The notes beneath the pieces were generated by a model that did not search any database, was not told the origin of the DNA, and saw nothing but the letters and a program-made list of their open reading frames with translations. 51,738 nt of DNA. Origin: SVTX01 sp964629615. Lineage in GTDB: Bacteria > Bacillota > Clostridia > Oscillospirales > CAG-272. Shown piece by piece: positions 9,230 through 17,336 of the stretch. A program made the translations under genes and the position numbers. The stretch spans positions 1 to 51,738 of the forward strand of contig CAZVUD010000005.1 in assembly GCA_964629615.1 (NCBI GenBank), given 5' to 3'. Every line of letters begins with the position of its first letter. Positions within the stretch are counted from its first letter, which is position 1.

Positions 9230-9265
9230 CAGATCTTATCTTCCTCCGAGTAATGCCGTATAGAT

Positions 9266-10192
9266 CTATCTTTTACGGTAGCAAAGATATCTCGCAAGCG
9301 CGCGAAGTCTGTCGCAACCGTAAAATCCGTCTATAGCCTCAATAGCCTCTTGTGTATATCTTTCGGCACATTCAAGCGCCTGCGACGGTGTGAAATATGT
9401 CATAAAGGTAGTTTTGTCACCGTCACTTCTGACTCCCTTGCCCATCTCCTCGCTCGTTGAGGTAGCATCCAGCATATCATCTATTATCTGAAATACAAGA
9501 CCTATCTTTTGGGCGTATGAGGTAAGCTTTTCCATTCTCTCATCATTCGGCTCTACACCTGCGGCTATCGCACCAAGCTGTACAGATGCGCATATAAGAG
9601 CACCCGTTTTTCCGAGATGTAGAGAAATGAGATCCTCTATCGGGAGCTTATGCTCCTCGCCGTACATATCCATAGCCTGACCCTTGACCATGCCAAAGCT
9701 TCCTGCGGCAGAGGCAAGTATGCCACACGCCGCCGCGGCGCAATCTCCGCTCACATGCGGATTCATGGCGCATTCAAAAAATGCATCTGTCAGCAGTCCG
9801 TCACCTGCAAGCGTGGCGTATGCCTCGCCGAACACCTTGTGATTTGAGGGCTTACCGCGCCTCATGTCGTCATCATCCATGCACGGAAGATCGTCATGTA
9901 TAAGCGAATAGGTGTGCACCATCTCTATCGCAAGCGCAAACGGCATAGCCGCCTCAATATCTCCGCCAAGGACATTGCAGACCTCAAGCGTCAGCGAAGG
10001 ACGTATCCTTTTTCCGCCTGCGGAAAGGCTGTACAGTTGACTTTCATAGAGTTTTTTTGAGCACTCGTCCATGTCTGCCGTGCCGCTGTATTTATCTTGT
10101 ATGGCTCTGTTTATAAGCTCGGAATACTCCTTTAGCATACCAAGAGCCAGCTCTTTGTCATTCTTTATATCCATTATATCATCCAAGCGCAT
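9266..10192 (-). CDS. ispA: Polyprenyl (geranyl/farnesyl) diphosphate synthase
   Basis: Trans-prenyltransferase condensing isopentenyl diphosphate with allylic diphosphates. The first Asp-rich motif DDLPCMDDDDMRRGKP is at residues 100-115 and the second, DDMLD, at 238-242. The CMD residues before it and the FQIIDD context are typical of FPP synthases of bacteria. The 308-residue length includes a possibly over-called start; the ATG overlaps the xseB stop by 14 bases, and an alternative ATG lies at 10174. In Bacillus the same xseB-ispA order is followed by dxs, which is missing here. Confidence 0.93.
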   Translation of the reverse strand: MRLDDIMDIKNDKELALGMLKEYSELINRAIQDKYSGTADMDECSKKLYESQLYSLSAGGKRIRPSLTLEVCNVLGGDIEAAMPFALAIEMVHTYSLIHDDLPCMDDDDMRRGKPSNHKVFGEAYATLAGDGLLTDAFFECAMNPHVSGDCAAAACGILASAAGSFGMVKGQAMDMYGEEHKLPIEDLISLHLGKTGALICASVQLGAIAAGVEPNDERMEKLTSYAQKIGLVFQIIDDMLDATSTSEEMGKGVRSDGDKTTFMTYFTPSQALECAERYTQEAIEAIDGFYGCDRLRALARYLCYRKR

Positions 10193-10421
10193 CGGGATCG
10201 ATATCTTCCTCGCGTATCTCTCCGTCAGACCCTCTCGTCAGTATTTTGATCTTTCTGTCGGTATCCGAAAGCTCCTTGTTACATTTTGCCACGAGCTTCA
10301 TACCCTCCTCATACAGCTTAAGGGACTCACTGAGGGACATCTTCTCGTCCTCAAGCATATCAACTATCTCTTCAAGCCTAAGGCAGGATTCCTCAAAGCT
10401 CATCTTCTTTTTCTCAGCCAT
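10179..10421 (-). CDS. xseB: Exodeoxyribonuclease VII small subunit
   Basis: An 80-residue helical protein, with the family core SFEESCLRLEEIVDMLEDEKMSLSESLKLYEEGMKL. It binds XseA to form exonuclease VII, which degrades single-stranded DNA to oligonucleotides. The ATG at 10421 is chosen over a GTG at 10433 because GAGG sits 8 bases before it. It begins 8 bases after the xseA stop and overlaps ispA. Confidence 0.95.
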   Translation of the reverse strand: MAEKKKMSFEESCLRLEEIVDMLEDEKMSLSESLKLYEEGMKLVAKCNKELSDTDRKIKILTRGSDGEIREEDIDPDALG

Positions 10422-10429
10422 ATATAACC

Positions 10430-11629
10430 TCACTCTATTATTGCTGTCTTTTCGCCATCGGCAAACAAAAGCTTTACCCTGTCGCCCGTCTGCAATTCGG
10501 ATGATGCACTAATAGCATCCCCCGTGTCCTTTTGCACGAGCGCATATCCCTTTGACAGCACCGCCAAGGGATTTAACGCACACAGGCGCACCTCTGTAAG
10601 CTTTAAGCGATTGGATGCAGAATCAAATACTCTCATCTCGGCATTCTCCATACGCTGTACGAGAGATATCAGCCTCATGCTCTTTTCTTCAAGCATGCGT
10701 GCAGGGCTTGCCGCGTCCAGCCTCGCATACAGCATTGAGATGCGTCCGCCGCACTCGGTCAGACTGCGATGCATCCTTGATGACATCAGGCTTTGCAGTG
10801 ACGCGCATCTTGCTCTTCTGCTCATCTCATCGGGAAATACCAATTCAGCCGCCGCCGAAGGAGTCGGCGCACGCAGATCGCTTACAAGATCGCATATCGT
10901 AACATCGGTCTCGTGACCCACCGCCGACACTACGGGAATATCCGACGCATATATCGTGCGTGCAAGATCCTCATTGTTGAATGCCCAGAGGTCCTCAACA
11001 GATCCGCCACCGCGCCCTATTATTATGACATCCACATTGCTCTCGCGGTTAAAGTACAAAACTCCGCCGATAAGACTTCTCGGCGCATCCGCACCCTGAA
11101 CGAGCGCAGGATATATCACTATCTCAACATTCGGGGATCTTCTGCCCGACACATTTATCATATCATGCACTGCCGCGCCTGACGCGGAGGTTATTATGCC
11201 CACCCTCTTTGGGTCGGCAGGCAACGGCTTTTTGTGTGACTGGTCGAAAAGCCCCTCACCTCTGAGCTTTTCCTTGAGCTTTTCAAATGCATACGCAAGA
11301 TCCCCCACTCCGTCGGGGTGCATCTCGTCAATATATATCTGATACTCACCGCGTGCACTGTAAACGGATATTTTTCCGTGCACTATCACCTTATCCCCGT
11401 CCTTTACGGGAAAATTCAATCTTTGTGCGTATCCCTTGAACATAACAGCGCGTATAGACGAGCTTCCGTCCTTAAGCGACATGTACAAATGTCCTGTGGA
11501 ATACTGATTTTTAAAATTCGATATCTCTCCGCGAAGCCAGATATTTGAAAGCACGGCAGATGCGTCAAGCGTCATGCGCACATATTCATTTACCTGCGAA
11601 ACGCTGAAAACACTTCTGTTTTGCACCAT
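10430..11629 (-). CDS. xseA: Exodeoxyribonuclease VII large subunit
   Basis: Catalytic subunit of exonuclease VII. The N-terminal OB-fold (SVSQVNEYVRMTLD to YIDEMHPDGVG, residues about 8-107) is followed by the catalytic domain with KRVGIITSASGAAVHDM, IIIGRGGGSVEDLWAFN and PVVSAVGHETDVTICD, all diagnostic. Its 399 residues are in the normal range. GGAGG is 7 bases before ATG. Upstream is the TsaD-like gene at 22 bases. Confidence 0.96.
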   Translation of the reverse strand: MVQNRSVFSVSQVNEYVRMTLDASAVLSNIWLRGEISNFKNQYSTGHLYMSLKDGSSSIRAVMFKGYAQRLNFPVKDGDKVIVHGKISVYSARGEYQIYIDEMHPDGVGDLAYAFEKLKEKLRGEGLFDQSHKKPLPADPKRVGIITSASGAAVHDMINVSGRRSPNVEIVIYPALVQGADAPRSLIGGVLYFNRESNVDVIIIGRGGGSVEDLWAFNNEDLARTIYASDIPVVSAVGHETDVTICDLVSDLRAPTPSAAAELVFPDEMSRRARCASLQSLMSSRMHRSLTECGGRISMLYARLDAASPARMLEEKSMRLISLVQRMENAEMRVFDSASNRLKLTEVRLCALNPLAVLSKGYALVQKDTGDAISASSELQTGDRVKLLFADGEKTAIIE

Positions 11630-11651
11630 TCATCCGCCTCCGAAAGCACTG

Positions 11652-12632
11652 TCAACCTTCCTTGATATATCTGTCACGCGCCAGAAGTGCAATACCTGCG
11701 GCATTGTCACTTGAAAATTCAGGCTCGGAAAAATAAGTATTTCCAATGCTTGACAGTCTTTTCTTTATATAGGCGTTGCTCATCACACCGCCTGCGTATA
11801 TTATCGGAATATCTCCGTATTTTTCCAAAAAAGCCTCGGTCATCTTAATGAGAGTCTTTGATATGAATTCAAACACATATGCACCCGTATACGCCATATC
11901 ATGTGTTTTTTTGTATATATCGGATGCCTTATTTTCAAGCCCCGAAAGATTACAATCCATACCGTTCACGCAGACCGACACGCCCTTTATCTCGCCGTCA
12001 TATTCAAGAGATATGCGCTCCAGCTCCTTGCCTGCAGGAAACCTCAGCCCCATAAGCACGCCCGTGCGGTCTATAGCCTGACCTGCATTTATGTCGCGGC
12101 TTCCGCCCACACGCTCTATCTCCATGCTTGATCCGTTCGCCCTGCAATAAAGCAGATCCGTAGTACCGCCCGACACATGAAATGCGCCAAACGGAGCTTT
12201 TAGTATTTCATCGTGACCTGATGAATATATTGCGGCTCTCACATGTCCCTCTTGGTGCGACAAAGGAATAAGACGCGCGCCCGACGCCACGGCTCCCATA
12301 GCCTCGGCGCAAGCCACACCTGCCAGAAAGCAGGGCATATACGACCCTTCGACATTTCTCGGCTTTGCCGAATATCCGATGGCAGCAATCCTTGCGCCGT
12401 CAGAGAGCATGGGATCAAGCACACCTTTTATCCTGCTCATACATTCGGGCATATTCCTTATGTGAGCAAACAGCGCGTCACTCTGCCTGAGTCCCCTCTC
12501 ACCTGCCTTGACAGGCAACGGGACCTTTATGTTGGCTATTATCCTGCCGTTCGCATCTGCGACTGCGCAGGATGTAGTGTAATTGCTCGTATCTATACCA
12601 AGAAAAACGAGCTTTTCTTGCAAAAGCGTCAT
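11652..12632 (-). CDS. TsaD/Kae1-like (peptidase M22) paralogue
   Basis: A 326-residue protein of the ASKHA/Kae1 fold. It starts GIDTSNYTTSCAVAD where true TsaD has GIETSCDETA, but keeps a HQEGH metal site (about residue 126) and the C-terminal SSDNAAGIALLA with the Asp ligand. This points to a metal- and nucleotide-binding protein related to the t6A enzyme but distinct from it. Clostridia often carry such a paralogue by nusB/xseA; its substrate is unknown to me. The start ATG lies 3 bases after the nusB stop, so translation is probably coupled. Confidence 0.8.
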   Translation of the reverse strand: MTLLQEKLVFLGIDTSNYTTSCAVADANGRIIANIKVPLPVKAGERGLRQSDALFAHIRNMPECMSRIKGVLDPMLSDGARIAAIGYSAKPRNVEGSYMPCFLAGVACAEAMGAVASGARLIPLSHQEGHVRAAIYSSGHDEILKAPFGAFHVSGGTTDLLYCRANGSSMEIERVGGSRDINAGQAIDRTGVLMGLRFPAGKELERISLEYDGEIKGVSVCVNGMDCNLSGLENKASDIYKKTHDMAYTGAYVFEFISKTLIKMTEAFLEKYGDIPIIYAGGVMSNAYIKKRLSSIGNTYFSEPEFSSDNAAGIALLARDRYIKEG

Positions 12633-12635
12633 ATA

Positions 12636-13139
12636 TCAGTTTTCTTCTGCCTTATCGGATGCTATCTCGGACGCATTGTCGCATTCAGCATCAGCCTCGC
12701 TTGCAAGGCTTATTACATAAGAGGTGCCGTTTGATGCAACGTCCTTTACGATAGCCGAAAGCACACCGTTTACAAAGGATCTTGCCTTATCCTCGCCGTA
12801 CTTTTTGGAAAGCTCTACTGCCTCGCTTACAGAGACATTCGCGGGAATATCCTTTACGAAAAGTATCTCATATACCGCAAGACGTATCACAGAGCGCGAT
12901 ACCTTTGAAAGCCTTTCTGCGCTCCAGCCCTTGGCATACTTGCTTATAACAGCATCGAGCAGAGCGGAATTGTCATTTATACCGAAATAGCATGCTTCAA
13001 TATAAGCATTGTCGGGTATCTCCCTGTTTTCCTTTGCCGAGGTGTATATCTCCTGTGCGCTCTTATCCGTTCCGAACTGTGTTTCAAACAAAAGGCAGAA
13101 GAGCAATTCTCTTGCCTCTTTTCTCGTAATGCTTGCCAT
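12636..13139 (-). CDS. nusB: Transcription antitermination factor NusB
   Basis: RNA-binding antitermination factor that works with NusE (S10) at boxA of rRNA operons. The N-terminus TRKEARELLFCLLFETQFG and the core VSVSEAVELSKKYGEDKARSFVNGVLSAIVKD are classic. At 167 residues it is longer than the usual 130-150 because of an acidic tail after residue about 138 (SEADAECDNASEIASDKAEEN) of no known function. AAGGAGG lies 4-5 bases before the ATG. It is the first gene of the ten-gene operon ending with recN. Confidence 0.95.
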   Translation of the reverse strand: MASITRKEARELLFCLLFETQFGTDKSAQEIYTSAKENREIPDNAYIEACYFGINDNSALLDAVISKYAKGWSAERLSKVSRSVIRLAVYEILFVKDIPANVSVSEAVELSKKYGEDKARSFVNGVLSAIVKDVASNGTSYVISLASEADAECDNASEIASDKAEEN

Positions 13140-13193
13140 ATTTCCTCCTTAGCCGCAATCTGCTTTTGGGCATAGTTATATATTATAACTTAT

Positions 13194-13222
13194 ATTATAC
13201 ATAATTTCAAGTCCATTGTCAA
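13194..13222 (-). promoter_or_regulatory. sigma-A promoter of the nusB-recN operon
   Basis: Perfect TTGACA (13217-13222) and perfect TATAAT (13194-13199) with a 17-base spacer on the minus strand. It drives nusB and probably all ten genes down to recN. A perfect inverted repeat lies just upstream of the -35 box. Confidence 0.9.
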
Positions 13223-13228
13223 GGCAGA

Positions 13229-13253
13229 ATGAATATTTATTCCGAATATTCAT
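13229..13253. promoter_or_regulatory. Perfect 9-bp inverted repeat between divergent promoters
   Basis: ATGAATATT (13229-13237), seven-base spacer, AATATTCAT (13245-13253). It lies 7 bases upstream of the nusB -35 box and about 70 bases upstream of the divergent promoter at 13324, so it is placed like an operator or activator site. No T-run follows, so it is not a terminator. Confidence 0.5.
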
Positions 13254-13323
13254 GAAATTTTAAAAAATTCGCAACATACATATATTCGCACATAACATAT
13301 ATCAAAAAAATTTGAAAACCGTA

Positions 13324-13352
13324 TTGAAAAATGCGCAGATGTATGTTAAAAT
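13324..13352 (+). promoter_or_regulatory. sigma-A-like promoter of the 13391 membrane gene
   Basis: TTGAAA (13324-13329), 17-base spacer, TAAAAT (13347-13352). The ATG at 13391 follows after about 32 transcribed bases with AAAGGA upstream. Confidence 0.7.
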
Positions 13353-13390
13353 ATATAACAGATAAACAAAAAAACAAAGGAATAAATATC

Positions 13391-13939
13391 ATGAACAAAA
13401 AAGAATTTGCAAAGGGCGTGCTTATAAATGGCGCTCTGCTGTACACATTGGTATCCGCATGCATACTCATCATATCCGCGCTGGTCACGGGTGACAGCGG
13501 TCAGGTGACAGAAACAGGCGGACAGTTTCTTAAGATATCCACACACCTGTTTTTGCTCATATATGCATATATAGCATCCTTGGCATCCAATATCTGCAAG
13601 ATCGAAAAGATCCCCTACTCGGCAAAGCTGTTCATTCATGCGGCAGGTTATATCGGCGGATTTTTCTTCTTTTTCGTGCTTCCCTTAAACAGAGGCTTTT
13701 CGGGAAGCGTTATGCTCACGCTCGGCTTTGCGGCGGCATATGTCATAGTACGTGTGCTGATCAGCATAATCACATACGACGAAAAGGGTGCAAAGCAAAA
13801 TGCAAGCAATAAGTCATCCAAAAAAGGCAGCGCTGCAAGCAATAGCAACAGCTCGGCAAAGGTCACAAAAAAGAGCAAACCCGCAAAAATGAAGGACGAG
13901 GAATATACAAGCCTTTTCTCATCAAAAAGCAGTAAATGA
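13391..13939 (+). CDS. Four-helix membrane protein with Ser/Lys-rich tail (DUF3021-like)
   Basis: A 182-residue protein with four hydrophobic segments (about residues 10-30, 50-70, 83-103, 109-130) and a basic, low-complexity tail rich in Ser, Lys and Asn from about residue 135. The start MNKKEFAKGVLINGALLYT and overall shape resemble DUF3021 membrane proteins, which have no firmly assigned function. I chose the ATG at 13391 over the upstream ATG at 13331 because AAAGGA and the promoter fit only the later start. Its stop nearly abuts the decayed SGNH gene downstream, suggesting a former two-gene unit. Confidence 0.7.
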   Translation: MNKKEFAKGVLINGALLYTLVSACILIISALVTGDSGQVTETGGQFLKISTHLFLLIYAYIASLASNICKIEKIPYSAKLFIHAAGYIGGFFFFFVLPLNRGFSGSVMLTLGFAAAYVIVRVLISIITYDEKGAKQNASNKSSKKGSAASNSNSSAKVTKKSKPAKMKDEEYTSLFSSKSSK

Positions 13940-13953
13940 TCTTAGGTGCGCAT

Positions 13954-14757
13954 ATGAACACAGACAGCAAAAAAGCAGAGCGTGCGGTAAGATACTTACT
14001 TTACGCTGTGATACCTCTCGCACTTGCGGCATGCATATGTGTGATAATGCTGACGGTACGCGGTGTGCGAGACGAAATATTTGACAGTGAGGCAGATAGC
14101 GCCTCATTTGATCTTTCAGATCACAAAAAAGCTCTCGGCGAGAGCGCCGACCACGGCACAAGCTATATAGACTCCATCACATTTCTCGGTGACAAAAGCA
14201 TAAAGAAGCTGCTCGAATTCAAGCTTCTGACAGGCGGCAAGACCTCACATCAGGTATGGACGGGTGAGAGCGGCGACATTCCGCTCGATTCAAGCATAAA
14301 GGATCTGTCGGTGGCATACCCCGACAGCGGTGAGATACATACGCTGACCGAGGCTTTGACCGATAGAAGCCCGAGATATATCATGGTAACGCTTGGTATA
14401 AGCAACGGAGTTCCCTATTGCAGCAAAGAAAAATTCACCTCATACTATCAGGATGTCATAGACATTATCAAAAGCTCATCACCTGACACGGTCATAATTT
14501 TGCAGTCTATATTCCCAGTCAGCCGCACTTACTAAAAAAGCGACCCTACCATCACGAACAAAAAGATAGATGAGGCAAATTTCTGGATAGCCGAGCTGTG
14601 TGAGAAAAATGATATCAGCTTTCTTTACAGCGCGATATCAGTTAAAGATGCAGACGGATATCTTGCACAGGAATACACATCCGAAGAAGGCATATATATG
14701 AATTCCGCAGGATACAAGCGAATACTTGAGTACATAAGAACTCACGCATATACTTAA
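13954..14757 (+). pseudogene. Membrane-anchored SGNH/GDSL hydrolase, broken by an in-frame stop
   Basis: Reads as an N-terminal anchor (hydrophobic about residues 18-37) plus an SGNH-hydrolase-like domain with FLGDKS, YIMVTLGIS and IILQSIFPVS. At 14533-14535 a TAA interrupts the frame, but the same frame stays open to 14757 and encodes the expected C-terminal third (ANFWIAELCEKNDISFLY, AGYKRILEYIRTHAY). Beyond the stop, the block I serine position is Lys (GDK instead of GDS) and the block V DxxH is EGIY, so both catalytic residues seem lost. A single GAA-to-TAA change would explain the stop. Taken together this is a decaying gene, unless the stop is a sequencing error in a non-catalytic homologue. 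Confidence 0.8.
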
Positions 14758-14760
14758 ATA

Positions 14761-14800
14761 AAAATGCACCAAGCGAACACACTGTCGCTTGGTGCATTTT
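14761..14800. terminator. Bidirectional terminator between convergent genes
   Basis: AAAATGCACCAAGCGA (14761-14776) and its exact complement (14785-14800) form a 16-bp perfect stem with an 8-base loop; A and T runs make it work in both directions. It separates the SGNH pseudogene and the radical SAM gene. Confidence 0.92.
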
Positions 14801-14810
14801 TCTGTATATA

Positions 14811-15791
14811 TCACTTTAAAGGCTCAAAATTCTTTCCCTGCCAGAGATCATGCTGAAACATATATTTGTCTATTCCGTTTATGACATCTGTCTTTTTCCT
14901 GCTCCATTCGGGCGCAATAAGATCGCTCTGCATACCGTCGCCCGTAAGTCTGCCTATGACCGCATCCTCATGTATGTATGTAAGCGCATTTGCCACTGTG
15001 CATATGTAATCATCACGCTCCATGGGAACATATTCTCCGCGCGCATGCATATCGGCAAGCACGGTGTTTTTTATCACATGCAAGAGATGTATCTTTACCT
15101 GATGCGGCATCATACGCCCTAACACTCTCGCGCTCTCAAGCATCATTTGTTCATCCTCTCCTGGCAGACCGAATATAAGGTGCACGCAGATGTTTATCTT
15201 GTCAGACGCAAGCCTCAGCCTTTCATAGCCACGGCAAAAATCCTCAAATGTATGTCCGCGGTTGATAAGAAATGCAGTGCTGTCATGCACGCTCTGGAGT
15301 CCGAGCTCCACCGTAAGCACCTTACGCTCTGCAATATCGGCAAGATAAGATATAACATCATCCTCAAGGCAATCTGCGCGTGTGGCAATATTTATACCCA
15401 CAACGCCTTCCTTTGAAAGCACGCTCTCATATTTTTCGCGAAGCACATCTATCGGCGCATATGTATTTGTATGCGCCTGAAAATACGGTATATACATATC
15501 TGTATTCCATTTTGAGGAAAGCTTATTGCGCGTTATGTCAAATTGTTGGCTTACATCTATATCCGCTCTCTCTGCAAAATCACCGCTTCCGCGATCCGAG
15601 CAATATATGCATCCCCCTCGTGAGCATCTGCCGTCTATATTCGGGCAGGTAAATCCTGCGTCAAGCGGTATCTTCATGCATTTGCCGCCAAATGTATGCT
15701 TGAGCCAATAGTCATATGTCTGATACCGTTTATTGCTGTCGCTGTTTCTGTACGGATTGATGTCCGCCTGAGTCACTTTTTTTGCGCTCAT
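14811..15791 (-). CDS. TIGR01212 family radical SAM protein (YtqA/YhcC-like)
   Basis: A 326-residue radical SAM enzyme. The iron-sulfur cysteines sit at C49, C61 and C64 in TCPNIDGRCSRGGCIYCSD, the extended spacing typical for this family; C56 is an additional cysteine. GLPGEDEQMMLES and KIHLLHVIKNTVLADMH are family motifs. Relatives have been linked to tRNA modification, but the exact reaction is not certain from sequence. GGGGGT lies 5 bases before the ATG. It stands alone between two hairpins. Confidence 0.9.
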   Translation of the reverse strand: MSAKKVTQADINPYRNSDSNKRYQTYDYWLKHTFGGKCMKIPLDAGFTCPNIDGRCSRGGCIYCSDRGSGDFAERADIDVSQQFDITRNKLSSKWNTDMYIPYFQAHTNTYAPIDVLREKYESVLSKEGVVGINIATRADCLEDDVISYLADIAERKVLTVELGLQSVHDSTAFLINRGHTFEDFCRGYERLRLASDKINICVHLIFGLPGEDEQMMLESARVLGRMMPHQVKIHLLHVIKNTVLADMHARGEYVPMERDDYICTVANALTYIHEDAVIGRLTGDGMQSDLIAPEWSRKKTDVINGIDKYMFQHDLWQGKNFEPLK

Positions 15792-15814
15792 AACATACCC
15801 CCTTTATCCTTTAT

Positions 15815-15842
15815 CGGGCGTTGCAGTTTCCCGCAACGCCCG
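15815..15842. terminator. Hairpin between aminotransferase and radical SAM genes
   Basis: CGGGCGTTGC (15815-15824) and GCAACGCCCG (15833-15842) are perfect 10-bp arms with an 8-base loop. A T-run follows only on the plus strand, while the neighbouring genes are on the minus strand. It lies 6 bases after the aminotransferase stop, so it may still limit read-through. Confidence 0.6.
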
Positions 15843-15848
15843 TATTTT

Positions 15849-17126
15849 TTATCCTATAAGCCTTTCAAGTGCCGCGATCCTTACGCACACGGTAAGCACA
15901 GCCATTGCCTTTTTAAGATCCCCCATAGATGCATATGTGGGAGCTATTCTTATATTGCTGTCGCTGTCATCCTTGCCGTAGGGATATGTCGCGCCCACCT
16001 TTGTAAGCGTGAGTCCCGCCTCACGGCAAAGCTCGTATACCCTCTTTGCACATCCGTCCATGGTATATAAGCTTACAAAATATCCTCCGCGCGGCTCTGT
16101 CCATCTTGCTATGCCCTTATCGCCCAGATCTGCATCAAGCGTGCTGAGTACCATATCAAATTTAGGCTTGAGCAGGCTTGCATGCTTTTTCATATGCTCG
16201 CGTATGCCGTCCGCACCTCCAAAGAATCTCACGTGACGAAGCTGATTCAGCTTATCAAAGCTTATGGTCTGTGCAGCCACGATGGATCTGATCTGAGAAA
16301 GGTTATTCTCGCTTGCCGCAATTATCGCAACTCCCGCGCCGGGATATGTTATCTTTGATGTGGATGCGAAATAGAAGACTCTGTCCTCGTTTCCGTACCT
16401 TCTGCATTCTTCAAATATATCAAGAAGCTTGTCACCATCGCCGTAGATATCATGTACCGCATATGCATTATCCCACATGATCCTGAAATCCGATGCCGCA
16501 GTCTTCATTTTTGCAAGCCTTGATACTGTTTCGTCCGAATATGTTATTCCGTCGGGATTTGAGTATTTCGGGTTGCACCATATTCCCTTTATCGACTTAT
16601 CCGAGGCTACAAGCCTCTCCACCTCGTCCATGCAAGGACCGTCCTTTGTCATTCCGACATTGATCATTTCAATTCCGAGCGACTGCGTGATCATAAAGTG
16701 TCTGTCGTATCCGGGAACAGGACAGAGAAATTTCACCTTTTCCTCTTTGCACCACGGTCTTTCGCTTCCGTACACACCGTAGAGCATTGCGCGTGACATT
16801 GCGTCATACATAAGATTGAGTGACGAGCTGCCGCCGATAAATATATAATTTTCAGGAATGCCGAGAAGCTCGGAAAACATCTTTTTAGCTTCGGGTATGC
16901 CGTCAAACAAGCCATAGTTTCGGCAATCAAAGCCGCCCTCGGTCATGCAATCAGCCTCATTTGCAATAACGCTGAGCATACCGTCAGACAAGCGCAGCTG
17001 CTCGCTGTCGGGCTTGCCGCGTGACAGGTCAAGGGACAAGCCCTCCCCCTTCAACCGCTCGTAGCACGAAATAAGCTCATCTCGCTCACGGCACATATCC
17101 TGCCTTTGCATTTGTGTGTATTTCAT
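15849..17126 (-). CDS. PLP-dependent aminotransferase, type Ic aspartate aminotransferase-like (PF12897)
   Basis: A fold-type I aminotransferase of 425 residues. SLDLSRGKPDSEQLRLSDGM at the N-terminus, the GGSSSLNLMYDAMSRAM phosphate-binding region, WCNPKYSNPDGITYS, WDNAYAVHD and the PLP lysine in ASTSKITYPGAG are typical of the MocR-C-like group that has been assigned aspartate aminotransferase activity in some bacteria. Substrate here is inferred only from family. The leader is about 145 bases, long for this window. It is monocistronic. Confidence 0.88.
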   Translation of the reverse strand: MKYTQMQRQDMCRERDELISCYERLKGEGLSLDLSRGKPDSEQLRLSDGMLSVIANEADCMTEGGFDCRNYGLFDGIPEAKKMFSELLGIPENYIFIGGSSSLNLMYDAMSRAMLYGVYGSERPWCKEEKVKFLCPVPGYDRHFMITQSLGIEMINVGMTKDGPCMDEVERLVASDKSIKGIWCNPKYSNPDGITYSDETVSRLAKMKTAASDFRIMWDNAYAVHDIYGDGDKLLDIFEECRRYGNEDRVFYFASTSKITYPGAGVAIIAASENNLSQIRSIVAAQTISFDKLNQLRHVRFFGGADGIREHMKKHASLLKPKFDMVLSTLDADLGDKGIARWTEPRGGYFVSLYTMDGCAKRVYELCREAGLTLTKVGATYPYGKDDSDSNIRIAPTYASMGDLKKAMAVLTVCVRIAALERLIG

Positions 17127-17278
17127 AATATATCATCCTTTACCAGTGATCTGTGTTTCTCTTAATAATATATGACACGCATATATACAGTTGACATTTT
17201 GCATAATTTTAAAGCAAAACTTGCAAAAAAATGTATGTATTCGTGCAATATCTCATCTAAACCGATATAACGATGAAT

Positions 17279-17307
17279 ATTATATCATATATTCCGCCAA
17301 AATGCAA
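17279..17307 (-). promoter_or_regulatory. sigma-A promoter of the aminotransferase gene
   Basis: TTGCAT (17302-17307), 17-base spacer, TGA-TATAAT with TATAAT at 17279-17284 on the minus strand. The predicted start near 17272 leaves a leader of about 145 bases in which I see no clear riboswitch. Confidence 0.75.
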
Positions 17308-17336
17308 GATGTTTTTCGCATTTTTGCAAAATTTTC

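Noticed and set aside
14533..14535. Recoded stop codon (selenocysteine or pyrrolysine) in the SGNH gene
   Set aside because: The codon is TAA, not TGA or TAG, no downstream recoding hairpin is evident, and the catalytic residues are lost anyway.
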